DNA of 19,381 nt from UBA7672 sp035995285 (GCA_035995285.1 DASYKO010000147.1:1-19381); one strand, 5' to 3'; numbered from the stretch's first letter, positions 6,069-16,299 are shown. Translations and numbers: made by a program. The notes: generated by a model from the sequence alone, not told the origin.

Positions 6069-6956
6069 CTACGTGCTCGGGATCAGCCCCGCCTCTTCCG
6101 GGTCGCCCACGATGCGGGTCAACGCGCAGCGGAGCTTGCGGAGCGCCTGATGCTCGATCTGGCGAACGCGCTCCTTGCTCACACCGAGCTGGCGGCCGAG
6201 CGTCTCCAGCGTCACGCCTTCTTCCACCAGCCGCCGTTCGCGGATGATGATGAGCTCGCGGTCGGTGAGGTCGCCCAGCGCCTCGGCCAGCCACTTCGAG
6301 CGTGTCGCCCGGTCGTTCTCGATCATGGTTTCTTCTTCGGGCAGCGTGCATTGATCGGGCAAGAGGTCCTGCCACTCAGAGTCGCCGGCCTCGCCGATCG
6401 GGGCATTGAGCGAACGGTCCGCCGCCGACAGGCGCGAGGCCATGCGGTCCACCTCATCCTCATCCACCCGCAGCGCATGCGCCACGTAAGCGCGGCTCTC
6501 GGGCGACAGGCCGCCATCGGTCGGATCGCGCAGCAGCGCGCGCAGCCGGCGCAGGTTGAAGAACAGAGACTTCTGCGCCGCCGTCGTGCCGGTACGCACG
6601 ATCGACCAGTTGCGCAGGATGAAATCCTGGATGCACGAGCGCACCCACCACGTCGCGTAGGTCGAGAAGCGGAGTTCCCTCTCAGGTTCAAAGCGAGCCG
6701 CCGCCAGCATCAGGCCGACATTGCCTTCCTGCACCAGGTCGCTCATTGGCAGGCCGTAGGTGCGGAAGCGCGAAGCGATCGCCACCACGAGGCGCATGTA
6801 AGCCGTGCACAGCTCGTGCAGCGCATCCTCGTCCTGCTCCTCCCTCCAGCGCCGCGCGAGATCGAGCTCACGGTCGCGGTCGAGCAGGGGGGCCGACATG
6901 GCGCGCTTGACGAATTTACGGTCGGCGCCCGTCGAGTTCATTTCGGCAGTAGCCAT
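6069..6956 (-). CDS. rpoH: RNA polymerase sigma-32 family factor, RpoHII-like
   Basis: A 295-residue heat-shock-class sigma factor that directs RNA polymerase to stress promoters. Region 2 is clear: YMRLVVAIASRFRTYGLP (53-70), DLVQEGNVGLM (73-83) and the promoter-melting FSTYATWWVR (97-106). The RpoH box QKSLFFNLRR (128-137) is diagnostic of the sigma-32 group. Region 4 ends in a helix-turn-helix, VTLETLGRQLGVSKERVRQI (248-267). The VRTGTTAAQKSLFFNLRR context and RFRTYGLPMSDLVQEG look more like alphaproteobacterial RpoHII, linked in Rhodobacter to oxidative and singlet-oxygen stress, than RpoHI; this subgroup call is from memory. The ATG at 6956 has GGAG 7 bases upstream. The gene is monocistronic, with a long leader and a strong terminator. 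Confidence 0.93.
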   Translation of the reverse strand: MATAEMNSTGADRKFVKRAMSAPLLDRDRELDLARRWREEQDEDALHELCTAYMRLVVAIASRFRTYGLPMSDLVQEGNVGLMLAAARFEPERELRFSTYATWWVRSCIQDFILRNWSIVRTGTTAAQKSLFFNLRRLRALLRDPTDGGLSPESRAYVAHALRVDEDEVDRMASRLSAADRSLNAPIGEAGDSEWQDLLPDQCTLPEEETMIENDRATRSKWLAEALGDLTDRELIIIRERRLVEEGVTLETLGRQLGVSKERVRQIEHQALRKLRCALTRIVGDPEEAGLIPST

Positions 6957-7329
6957 GTTCCGCTCCAGGAAAATCTGGCTGCTTCCTCACCCTAAATTCC
7001 AGGGGGGCGGAAGCAGAGGCGCGGAGTAAGTCGCGCCTTCCTTCAGGCGCCGGTATGCGCGCCCGCAGAAACAAATCCGCGGGGCCGGGAGCGGTTCCCG
7101 GTTTTGGCAAAAAAAGGGAGACAGTCGCTCAGATAGTTTGTGTTTCGAGGCCGGAAAGGGTGGAGCCGAAAATACCCGGAAAACACAGGCATTTCGCGTG
7201 GCACGCGCAGGGCGGCGTCCGGAGCGGGGGTCAGCGATCCACTCTACGCATTGCTCGGCGTTGCTTGCAACAGGCATCGTGCTCACCGCTGCGTGCGCGC
7301 GCCAGGCCGGTCAAAAAGCAAGCGGCGTC
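6957..7329. other. rpoH leader/intergenic region with two hairpins
   Basis: There is no convincing gene in these 373 bp. Two perfect small inverted repeats are visible: GCGCCT-TCCTTC-AGGCGC (7033-7050) and CCGGGA-GCGGT-TCCCGG (7085-7101). The second is followed on the plus strand by TTTT and flanked by an A7 run. The rpoH promoter must lie here on the minus strand, but I cannot place it: candidate -10 boxes such as TATCTG lack a good -35. Any terminator for the ECF operon would also lie at the 7290-7329 end; none is obvious. Confidence 0.5.
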
Positions 7330-7647
7330 CTAAGCCTCCACGGCAAGCCGGGCCGTTGCCCAGCTGAAGGATGCAGCGCCGAGCAGCAGCACCGCCCACA
7401 GCAGCGCCGGCGGCGCGCCGGCCAGCTTCGTCATCTCCGCAACCAGCGGCCCGGCAAACGCCGCGAGCAGACCGATTGACAGGGCGCCTCCCGCCAGCGC
7501 CGCAACGCTCATCACCCTCAGGCGCGTGCGCTGCTCGCGCTCGATCTCGCGCAGAACGCGCTCCGTCACGCCAGCGTCGGCCCACTCGGCGGCAGGCTCG
7601 CCGAAGGCGGTGAACAACTCTTTTTCGAACTCATGCTCAGAGGTCAT
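7330..7647 (-). CDS. two-helix membrane protein, possible anti-sigma factor
   Basis: A 105-residue protein translated from an ATG that overlaps the sigma gene stop by four bases (ATGA), with GAGGG seven bases upstream. An acidic N-terminal part (1-43, including GVTERVLREIEREQRTR) precedes two hydrophobic helices (about 45-70 and 79-98). This layout, a short cytoplasmic helix followed by membrane anchors and co-translated with an ECF sigma factor, is what a small anti-sigma factor would look like. No zinc-binding HxxxCxxC motif is present, so it is not a standard ZAS-type anti-sigma. The function is inferred from context only. Confidence 0.75.
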   Translation of the reverse strand: MTSEHEFEKELFTAFGEPAAEWADAGVTERVLREIEREQRTRLRVMSVAALAGGALSIGLLAAFAGPLVAEMTKLAGAPPALLWAVLLLGAASFSWATARLAVEA

Positions 7648-8216
7648 CGTGAACCCTCGCCATGAACCTTAAGCTTCCATCGCAGCTTGTCCAACCCGCG
7701 CGTCACATGGCTCTTCACCGTGCCCAGCGGCACGTCGAGCGCATCGGCGATCTCCTGTCCGGTAAGGCCCGCGCCATGGCACAGCGTCACGCACGTGCGC
7801 TCCGCAGGCGACAGCGTCGCCAGCGCCGCGTTGAGATCCATGCGCACCGCAGGGTCCATGCTCTCCGCAGCCTGGTCCTCGCCTACCGGCTCGGCCATCA
7901 CCACCAGCCGCGCATCCTTCTGCTTGCGCTTGAGATAGAGCCGCGCCGCCACCGTCCTGATCCACGCCGTGAACGGCGCATCGAGGCGATAGCCGGGCAG
8001 GGAGCGCATCGCATCGATGAAAGCATCCTGGGTAAGGTCATCGGCCGTAGCCTGATCCGCTCCCATCCGCCGCATCAGGTCGCGCACGAACCGCGCATGC
8101 CGCCGCGCCAGCTCGCCATAGGCCGCGCGGTCTCCCCCCGCCGCCAGCCCCACGAGCTGCTCGTCCGACAAAAGCGCAAGCCGGCGCGTATGCTGAGGCG
8201 GCCCCCGGATCGCCAT
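7644..8216 (-). CDS. ECF-family RNA polymerase sigma factor
   Basis: A 190-residue sigma-70 family protein with only regions 2 and 4, as in extracytoplasmic-function sigma factors. Region 2 runs from about residue 25 to 95 and includes DDLTQDAFIDAMRSLPGYR (59-77) and the PFTAWIRTVAARLYLKRK helix. Region 4 is LSPAERTCVTLCHGAG followed by the helix-turn-helix LTGQEIADALDVPLGTVKSH (151-170). The ATG at 8216 lacks a clear Shine-Dalgarno, but the upstream gene stops only nine bases away, so translational coupling is plausible. It lies in an operon between a DUF6249-like membrane protein and a two-helix protein. The target promoters cannot be read from this window. Confidence 0.92.
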   Translation of the reverse strand: MAIRGPPQHTRRLALLSDEQLVGLAAGGDRAAYGELARRHARFVRDLMRRMGADQATADDLTQDAFIDAMRSLPGYRLDAPFTAWIRTVAARLYLKRKQKDARLVVMAEPVGEDQAAESMDPAVRMDLNAALATLSPAERTCVTLCHGAGLTGQEIADALDVPLGTVKSHVTRGLDKLRWKLKVHGEGSR

Positions 8217-8225
8217 TGCGGGGGC

Positions 8226-8669
8226 CTAGCCCGCGCCGGGCCCGTCCCGATCAGAACTTTGCCTGTCAGGCCGCCTCAGCGTGACCCCCAGCACAACCAG
8301 CGTCAGACCCACGCATCCCAGCACGCTGATGAACGGGCTCAGCATGGCGATGATCCCGTTCCGGTTGTCGGGATCGCTGACCATGGCGTAGGCGACAGGG
8401 ATCTGGAGCGCGAGCCCCACCGCGATGGCCAGCAGCACCGCCCCGCGCCGTATGTCCTTCTCGCGCGTCGGCGGCGGGCTGCCGACGATCTGGCGCACCA
8501 GGTCCGGCGAGAACGGATGATCGCTCTCCTGCGCCTGCTTCAGCATCTCATAGAGCCGCGTGCGGTCCTTGGTCCGGTTGTGCATGTAGAAGGGCATGCC
8601 CACCAGCGCGAACGCGATCCCAACAAACATCAGCGGAATCGTGATGGACAGGATGTCGTAGCCGCTCAT
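8226..8669 (-). CDS. DUF6249-like small membrane protein
   Basis: A 147-residue protein with three hydrophobic segments: residues 7-28 after MSGYDILSI, a middle helix about 76-97 (AVLLAIAVGLALQIPVAYAM), and 105-130. A cytoplasmic-looking stretch with NRTKDRTRLYEMLKQAQES lies between the first two. This matches the form of DUF6249 proteins, which are often found beside ECF sigma genes; the assignment is from memory. The ATG at 8669 is preceded by GGAG four bases upstream. It is the first gene of the operon and could be part of the sensing or anti-sigma apparatus. Confidence 0.75.
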   Translation of the reverse strand: MSGYDILSITIPLMFVGIAFALVGMPFYMHNRTKDRTRLYEMLKQAQESDHPFSPDLVRQIVGSPPPTREKDIRRGAVLLAIAVGLALQIPVAYAMVSDPDNRNGIIAMLSPFISVLGCVGLTLVVLGVTLRRPDRQSSDRDGPGAG

Positions 8670-8675
8670 GGTTTC

Positions 8676-8744
8676 TCCGTATCCCCGAAAGATGATGGCC
8701 CGAGAGCCAATCTACCTATAGGGCCGCCCGGCCCCGGATACGGA
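8676..8744. promoter_or_regulatory. 9-bp inverted repeat in the divergent promoter region
   Basis: TCCGTATCC (8676-8684) and its exact complement GGATACGGA (8736-8744) flank a 51-bp segment upstream of the ECF operon, with the first copy overlapping the ribosome-binding site of its first gene. The segment also lies on the upstream side of the divergent WD40 gene. Possible regulator-binding or sigma-recognition elements; low certainty. Confidence 0.4.
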
Positions 8745-8880
8745 TGCAAAAAAGATCTAGCGTCCACTCCCGTCCCGGCAGACCAGCGGCCAAAGTGCTG
8801 GCGCATCTGTGTTCGCCGCGTTCTTGCGGCAGGCCCCTCGCATCGCTAGTCCGTAGCCGGTCAGTTTTCGAGGAGCGGCA

Positions 8881-11166
8881 GTGGCGGATTCAGACACGCG
8901 CACCAGTCCGGAGGCGCGCGCTCTCCGGCGCACGGCCTTCATTGCCGCCGGCGTGGCCGGGCTGTTGCTCATCGCCGCGGTCTGGCTGGGCGTCACGGCG
9001 CTGCAGGCGACCGACAAGGCCGAGCGCCAGACCGCTACCGCCCTGGAGGAGTCCTCGCTGATCATTGCCCTCTCGTCCGAGGCGCTCGGCGAGAAGCGGC
9101 ATGTCGAGGGGGCGCTCCTGATGGCGCTCTATGCCGACCCCGAGGCGAAATCGCCCCAAGCAAAATCGAAAGACATCCCCCGCCGGCTCGCACCTCAAGG
9201 CTATCCCTATGCCCGCGCAAGGCTCGAGGCGGCGTTCGAAGCGCTGCGCTTCACACGCATTCTTCAGGAGCGCCAGGGCGCGATCAGCTCTACGGCCTTC
9301 TCTCCGGACGACCGGAGCATCGTGACCGGATCGAAGGATAATACCGCGCGCGTCTGGGACGCCGCGTCGGGCAAGCTGGCCCGGACGCTCGAAGGCCATG
9401 CGGGCCCGATCAACATTGCTGTCTATTCCTCGGATGGCCGCTTCATCGTCACGGGCTCGGATGATTCCACCGCGCGCATCTGGGACGCGGCAACGGGTCT
9501 GCCAGTGCGCACCCTCGAAGGGCATGACAACGGCGTTGCGGCCGCAGCCTTCTCTCCGGACGGGCGCTTCATCGTCACCGGCTCGTACGACAGGACCGCG
9601 CGCATCTGGGAAGCGGCAACAGGCAGGCAGGTGCGCACCCTCGAAGGGCACACGAGTTCGATCCGCGCCGTGACCTTCTCCCCGGACGGACGCCTCATCG
9701 TCACGGGCTCAGGCGACAGGACTGCGCGCATCTGGGACGCGGCGACGGGCAGGCTGGTGCGCAAGCTCGAAGGCCATGGCGGCACAATCCGCTCCGCCGC
9801 GTTTTCACCGGACGGCAAGTTCATCGTCACCGGGTCGATGGACCGGACAGCGAACATCTGGGAGGCCGGATCAGGAAAGCTCACGGCCATCCTCGAAGAG
9901 CCTGACGGCATCGTGTCCACGGCCTGGTCGCCCGACGGGCGTTTCATCGTCACCGGGGCCGCGAACGGCAGCTCCCACATCTGGGTGGTTGCGATCGCAA
10001 AACCCCTGCGCGCGCTCGAGGGCCATGTCGATGCTGTCAACGGCGCGGCCTTTTCTCCGGACGGGAAATTCATCGTCACCGGCTCGGACGACACCACCGT
10101 GCGCCTGTGGGAGTTCGAGACGCACAAGCCGATCCGCAAGCTCGAAGGGCATGGCGATGCGGTCTCCTCCGCGGTCTTCTCCCCGAACGGGCGGTTGATC
10201 GTCACCTCGTCCTTCGACAGCAAGGCGCGCATCTGGGAGGCGGACACGGGCAAGCTGCTGCACACGCTCGAGGGCCATCAGAAATGGGTCGGCTCCGCAG
10301 CCTTCTCTCCGGATGGGAAACTCATCGTCACCGGCTCGACCGACAACACCGCGCGCATCTGGGAGGCCGAGACAGGCAAGCTGGTCCGCGCGCTCGAAGG
10401 CCATGGCGACTGGGTCACCTCCGCCACGTTCTCTCCAGACGGGCGGTTCGTCCTCACCGGGTCGGGAGACAAGACCGCACGCATCTGGGAGACGGCAACC
10501 GGCAAGCTGGTGCGCACGTTCGACGGCCATCCCGACTGGATCGGCGCCGCCGCCTTCTCACCGGACGGCAAGCTTATCGTCACCGGCGCCGCAGGCACGG
10601 CGCGGATCTGGGAGGTGGCTACGGCCAAGCTGCTCCAGACGATCGGCGGGCATGAGCGGGGGATCACCGCCATCGCGTTCTCGCCGGACGGAAAGCTCAT
10701 CGCCACCGCCTCGGCGGATCAGACCGCGCGCATCGACGACGTGGCGACAGGCAAGCTGGTCCACGCCCTCATCGGCCACGGGGACGCGGTCTCCTCCGTG
10801 GCCTTCTCCCCGGATGGAAGGTTCGTCGCGACCGGATCGGATGACGGCGGCCTGCGTATCTGGAGCGTCGAAGCAGGCAAACAGGTCAGCCTGCTCGAAG
10901 GCTACGGAGATTATATCGCCTCCGCCGCCTTTTCTGCGGACGGCCGCTTCATCGCCGGCGGGTCGGCCAACGCCGCGCTGGTCTGGGAGGTCCCGCCGGT
11001 CCTGCTCGCGGACGCCAGAACGCAGGTCGCCATGGCCTGCGAGAAGCTGAAGGCCGTCAACGCGCCGGTCGCGTTCCGGGTGGCCGACATCGCCCGCTAC
11101 CCGGTCCTGCAGTCCCAGCCCGCCGATCCCGCCGATCCGGCGCTGCTGGCCTCGCCCTGCCGCTAG
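8881..11166 (+). CDS. membrane-anchored protein with 14 WD40 repeats
   Basis: A 761-residue protein starting at GTG, with GAGGAG about six bases upstream. A transmembrane helix (18-41, FIAAGVAGLLLIAAVWLGV) is followed by a helical linker with EGALLMALYADPEA and ARLEAAFEALR. Fourteen consecutive ~42-residue WD40 units follow (about 134-702), most reading FSPDGRFIVTGS...TARIWEA...LEGH, enough for two seven-bladed propellers. A ~55-residue tail with ACEKL and a terminal SPCR ends the protein. The linker and tail are those normally found C-terminal to NTPase or protease modules in bacterial STAND-WD40 proteins, but no such module is present or encoded next door. The function is presumably protein binding at the membrane. 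Repeats 6, 12 and 14 are the most divergent. At DNA level it is a 126-bp periodic tandem array. Confidence 0.93.
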   Translation: MADSDTRTSPEARALRRTAFIAAGVAGLLLIAAVWLGVTALQATDKAERQTATALEESSLIIALSSEALGEKRHVEGALLMALYADPEAKSPQAKSKDIPRRLAPQGYPYARARLEAAFEALRFTRILQERQGAISSTAFSPDDRSIVTGSKDNTARVWDAASGKLARTLEGHAGPINIAVYSSDGRFIVTGSDDSTARIWDAATGLPVRTLEGHDNGVAAAAFSPDGRFIVTGSYDRTARIWEAATGRQVRTLEGHTSSIRAVTFSPDGRLIVTGSGDRTARIWDAATGRLVRKLEGHGGTIRSAAFSPDGKFIVTGSMDRTANIWEAGSGKLTAILEEPDGIVSTAWSPDGRFIVTGAANGSSHIWVVAIAKPLRALEGHVDAVNGAAFSPDGKFIVTGSDDTTVRLWEFETHKPIRKLEGHGDAVSSAVFSPNGRLIVTSSFDSKARIWEADTGKLLHTLEGHQKWVGSAAFSPDGKLIVTGSTDNTARIWEAETGKLVRALEGHGDWVTSATFSPDGRFVLTGSGDKTARIWETATGKLVRTFDGHPDWIGAAAFSPDGKLIVTGAAGTARIWEVATAKLLQTIGGHERGITAIAFSPDGKLIATASADQTARIDDVATGKLVHALIGHGDAVSSVAFSPDGRFVATGSDDGGLRIWSVEAGKQVSLLEGYGDYIASAAFSADGRFIAGGSANAALVWEVPPVLLADARTQVAMACEKLKAVNAPVAFRVADIARYPVLQSQPADPADPALLASPCR

Positions 11167-11186
11167 CCGGCGCCCAGAAATCAGAA

Positions 11187-11208
11187 GGGCGGCCCTTTCG
11201 GACCGCCC
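11187..11208 (+). terminator. probable terminator after the WD40 gene
   Basis: GGGCGG (11187-11192) pairs with CCGCCC (11203-11208), with CC/GG pairs inside around a TTTC loop. It is followed by CTCCATTTGTCCTAATTTT, a loose T-rich tail. It begins 20 bp past the stop and may act in both directions between the convergent WD40 and carD genes. Confidence 0.5.
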
Positions 11209-11245
11209 CTCCATTTGTCCTAATTTTCAGTCCGAAATCAGGCCG

Positions 11246-11265
11246 CGCGCCTGCTTCCAGGCGCG
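11246..11265 (-). terminator. hairpin after carD
   Basis: A perfect 8-bp stem CGCGCCTG/CAGGCGCG with a four-base loop, starting four bases past the carD stop. There is no strong T run after it on the minus strand, so termination is likely only in combination with the hairpin at 11187-11208. Confidence 0.4.
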
Positions 11266-11269
11266 GGCT

Positions 11270-11794
11270 TCAAGCTGCCCGCTTGGCCAGCGACTTGGAG
11301 AGTTTCTCCACCGCTTCGGCGTGCTTGATGTTTTCCACGGCCGCGAGTTCGCGGGCCATGCGGTCGAGCGCCGATTCATAGAGCTGGCGTTCGGAGTAGG
11401 ACTGGTCCGGCTGGTCCTCAGCGCGGTGGAGGTCGCGGACGACCTCGGCGATCTGGATCAGGTTGCCGGAGTTGATCTTTGCTTCGTATTCCTGGGCGCG
11501 GCGCGACCACATCGTGCGCTTGATGCGGGCCTTGCCGCCGAGCGTCTTGAGCGCATCGCCGACCACGCGGGTCGAGGCGAGGGCGCGCATGCCCGAAGAT
11601 GCGGCCTTGGCAACCGGCACACGAAGGATAAGCTTGTCCTGTTCGAAGGCGACCACGAAGACTTCGAGCTTCATGCCGGCGACCTGCTGGGTCTCCACAG
11701 CTGTCACACGACCGACGCCATGCGCCGGGTAGACTACGTGCTGCCCAACATTGAAGAGGCCCTCAACGACTTTTGCCGGCTGCTTTTTCGTCAT
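11270..11794 (-). CDS. carD: CarD/CdnL-family transcription regulator
   Basis: A 174-residue CarD-family protein, which binds RNA polymerase beta and stabilises open complexes at promoters such as those for rRNA. The N-terminal RNA-polymerase-interacting domain is clear: FNVGQHVVYPAHGVGRV, then EVFVVAFEQDKLILRVPV. The C-terminal helical DNA-binding domain includes WSRRAQEYEAKINSG and the DQSYSERQLYESALDRMARE helix. The ATG at 11794 is chosen since GAGGG lies eight bases upstream; a GTG three codons earlier would sit directly on that site. Length and layout are typical of alphaproteobacterial homologues. The 264-bp upstream gap probably holds its own promoter, but no convincing pair of boxes could be placed. 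Confidence 0.95.
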   Translation of the reverse strand: MTKKQPAKVVEGLFNVGQHVVYPAHGVGRVTAVETQQVAGMKLEVFVVAFEQDKLILRVPVAKAASSGMRALASTRVVGDALKTLGGKARIKRTMWSRRAQEYEAKINSGNLIQIAEVVRDLHRAEDQPDQSYSERQLYESALDRMARELAAVENIKHAEAVEKLSKSLAKRAA

Positions 11795-12022
11795 TCTTAT
11801 CACCCTCTCGTACTAGCGCCCGGCTGTCACACATCAGCAACATCACAAACATGGGGTCACGAGTTCCGGAGCGCCCACCTATGTGTGTGCGACCAAAAGA
11901 CCGTGACCTGTTGCGTTTTGTGTTCGCCCGTCGGCGACGTTCGAGGGTTTAGCACAATTGTAAGAAATATCAACCCGTTGCCGCAGTTTTGGGCGGGTAC
12001 CGGCTTGATTCTTTTGATTCTA

Positions 12023-12048
12023 GCGGCATTTCGCCTCAGAAATACCGC
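12023..12048 (-). terminator. hairpin after fdxA
   Basis: A ten-pair stem (12023-12032 with 12039-12048), six-base loop. The single non-Watson-Crick position is a G-U pair in the minus-strand transcript but a C-A mismatch in the plus-strand one, which favours function for fdxA, whose stop is 10 bp away. No T run follows, so it may protect the 3' end instead of terminating. Confidence 0.45.
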
Positions 12049-12058
12049 CCGGTAGGGG

Positions 12059-12400
12059 TCACTTCCCGTCGCCAGGCTTGGTCGAGAAGAGAGTTGCGAG
12101 CTTGCCCTTAACCTTTGCGTAATCGTCGGCGTCCGCAGGGGCAGTGCCCTTCACGGTGATGTTCGGCCAGACCTTGGCGTATTCCGTGTTCAGTTTCAGC
12201 CACTTGTGATCGGCGTCGTCTTCCGTATCCGGCACGATGGCCTCGACCGGGCATTCCGGCTGGCAGACCCCGCAGTCGATGCACTCATCCGGATGGATGA
12301 CGAGGAAGTTCTCGCCCTCGTAGAAGCAGTCCACCGGGCAGACTTCCACGCAATCCATGTATTTGCACCGGATGCATGCGTCGGTGACGATGTAGGTCAT
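12059..12400 (-). CDS. fdxA: seven-iron ferredoxin (3Fe-4S / 4Fe-4S)
   Basis: A 113-residue FdxA-type ferredoxin, a cytoplasmic one-electron carrier. Cysteines fit the Azotobacter ferredoxin I pattern: C9, C17 and C50 for the 3Fe-4S cluster, and C21, C40, C43 and C46 for the 4Fe-4S cluster, with C12 and C25 as the usual extra cysteines. The conserved CIDCGVCQPECPVEAI segment (40-55) is intact. The C-terminal tail (about 60-113) with HKWLKLN and KVWPNI is typical of the alphaproteobacterial group. It lies between the CPBP gene and carD on the same strand, an arrangement (fdxA near carD and an S4/helicase pair) that I recall as common in alphaproteobacteria. The leader of 120 bp contains a consensus TTGACA. 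Confidence 0.96.
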   Translation of the reverse strand: MTYIVTDACIRCKYMDCVEVCPVDCFYEGENFLVIHPDECIDCGVCQPECPVEAIVPDTEDDADHKWLKLNTEYAKVWPNITVKGTAPADADDYAKVKGKLATLFSTKPGDGK

Positions 12401-12442
12401 GGGCTCTGGGCGTCCGAAAAGTCTGGTGTCCGTCAGGGTCCG

Positions 12443-12471
12443 GACATGCGCACCCGGCCCGGCAATGTCAA
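12443..12471 (-). promoter_or_regulatory. possible fdxA promoter
   Basis: A perfect TTGACA on the minus strand (12466-12471), with CATGTC 17 bp downstream (12443-12448) as a weak -10. It lies 43-71 bp before the fdxA ATG. Only the -35 is persuasive. Confidence 0.4.
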
Positions 12472-12520
12472 TTCAATGCCCCGCTTAGCCTAGCTGAACG
12501 AAACGGGCCTTAATCGCCGC

Positions 12521-13060
12521 TCAGCCGCCGAGCGCCTCCCCGCCATAGAGCGCCTTCCAGACCACCACGATCCCCCAGTGGATGATCACGGGCGGCCAGA
12601 TCGAGCCTGAGCGCACCCGCGAGAGCGTACAGGCCAGCCCCAGCCAGGCGATCAGCGACAGGAAACGCGGATCCAGGAACTCCGGCCGCCCGAAGGGCAG
12701 GTGCAGCCAGGTCTGCAGCGGATGCCAGACGATGTAAGCCAGCAGCGAGACCACGGCGCTGATCGGCGCGCCCCTCCGCAGCCAGCCGCGGAAGGCCAGC
12801 TCTTCGGCCAGGGCCGGGACCACGAAGGCCGAAACGGAGAGCAGGAAAACCGACGAGCGCTGGATCGGGTTCAGCTGGAACAGGCCGGACTGTGCCGCCC
12901 AGATGCCCGCCGCCACGACCATGATGAACAGCAGCACGCCTTCGACCGCCCCGCGCGTGTCGGGCAGTTTTCGCAGTCCCGCAAACACCGTCTCCAGGGG
13001 CCCCGGTTCCCTGGGCCGCTCCCCCAACTCCTCTGAGGGGGCTTCCTGTTCAACACTCAC
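12521..13060 (-). CDS. CPBP-family intramembrane metalloprotease homologue
   Basis: A 179-residue membrane protein with CPBP (CAAX-like) protease motifs. PALAEELAFRGWL (82-94) supplies the EExxxR signature with E86, E87 and R91. IVWHPLQ carries H113, and VIIHWGIVVVW carries H161. These are the expected metal ligands and catalytic residues, so it looks active. Hydrophobic helices are at about 40-58, 70-88, 98-115, 134-147 and 155-171. The first 35 residues are charged and cytoplasmic. It starts at GTG nine bases after the S4 gene stop, so it is the last gene of the helicase-S4-CPBP operon. Bacterial members process or degrade membrane proteins or have immunity-like roles; the substrate here is unknown. 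Confidence 0.85.
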   Translation of the reverse strand: MSVEQEAPSEELGERPREPGPLETVFAGLRKLPDTRGAVEGVLLFIMVVAAGIWAAQSGLFQLNPIQRSSVFLLSVSAFVVPALAEELAFRGWLRRGAPISAVVSLLAYIVWHPLQTWLHLPFGRPEFLDPRFLSLIAWLGLACTLSRVRSGSIWPPVIIHWGIVVVWKALYGGEALGG

Positions 13061-13069
13061 TTGACGCGC

Positions 13070-13389
13070 CTATGACTTGAGCGTCCCCGCTTCGACCGCC
13101 TCATAGCACAGGGCAGCTTCCGCTGGCGGCCCCCTTCTTTGAGGCAGCAATAGAATTCTTATCAGCCTGATACCGGCCGGACACGCAAAGCTGAGTATGT
13201 CGCCTGCCTCCACGGGCGAGGCCGGCTTGTCGACGCGCCGGATCTGCCCATCCCGCTCGATCCGCGCGCCCGAAGCTTCGATGGCTTCGCTCGCCGATGT
13301 CCGCGCCTTGAAGAACCGCGCGCGCCACAGGAAGACGTCGAGCCGCATGCGGGTGTCGTCGTCCTGCTCCTCCTTCTCGTGCGGCCCGC

Positions 13390-13393
<4 letters not shown>
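13070..13393 (-). CDS. S4-domain RNA-binding protein (HslR-like)
   Basis: A 107-residue protein with an N-terminal S4 RNA-binding domain: MRLDVFLWRARFFKARTSAS (16-35), then SGARIERDGQIRRVDKPASP and VEAGDILSF. Such proteins (HslR/Hsp15 family) bind structured RNA or stalled 50S subunits in the cytoplasm. The ATG at 13393 overlaps the helicase stop by four bases (ATGA), indicating translational coupling and a shared role in RNA handling. A second in-frame ATG at codon 16 sits exactly at the domain boundary, but the overlap favours the first. The 15-residue N-terminal extension is strongly charged (HEKEEQDDD). Confidence 0.9.
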
Positions 13394-16026
<2,633 letters not shown>

Positions 16027-16074
16027 AGGCGTCGCTCCTGAGGTGGCTGGACGAAGGGAGCTAGAGCTAAAGCC

Positions 16075-16188
16075 CTAGCGGGCGAACTCGGCCCATACCT
16101 GCTCGGCAATGGCCTGCTCGGCACGGGTGGTGCGCATTCGCGCCTGTCGCGGGTTCGATACGAGATGGGCGGGCGGGCGCCAGCGCAT
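16075..16188 (-). CDS. 37-codon small ORF in frame upstream of the helicase
   Basis: ATG at 16188, then MRWRPPAHLVSN... TRAEQAIAEQVWAEFAR and a TAG at 16075-16077. Third positions are largely G or C, and a purine-rich AAGGGAAG lies upstream. It is in the same frame as the helicase and is separated from it only by the amber codon plus 16 codons without a normal start. It could be a small protein, an upstream leader peptide, or a former N-terminal extension. No family was recognised, and such a short ORF can occur by chance. Confidence 0.35.
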   Translation of the reverse strand: MRWRPPAHLVSNPRQARMRTTRAEQAIAEQVWAEFAR

Positions 16189-16299
16189 GTCCGTCTTCCC
16201 TTTGCGGGACGCGTGAACGGTCCCTGAGGCCTAAGGGTGGTGCGGGAGAGGGCTGGGGTCAACAGGCGAGGCTGCCAAACCTGTGGTCGTGCAATGCGA

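Noticed and set aside
7236..7332. Possible tiny lipoprotein (frame reading LLATGIVLTAACARQAG) in the rpoH-ECF gap
   Set aside because: It has a lipobox-like stretch but only a TTG without a Shine-Dalgarno for a start, and the frame then runs on antisense into the two-helix protein gene; chance is more likely.
9423..10265. Minus-strand open frame across the WD40 array
   Set aside because: It mirrors the WD40 codon periodicity in an antisense frame and has no start signal or family likeness.
9280..10990. Regular spaced repeats resembling a CRISPR-like array
   Set aside because: The period is 126 bp, in frame and translates to WD40 blades; it is coding repetition.
11838..11872. GGAAC element upstream of carD as an EcfG-type stress promoter
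   Set aside because: GGAAC is present on the minus strand, but at the proper spacing the sequence reads GTG, not GTT; the match is not good enough to call.
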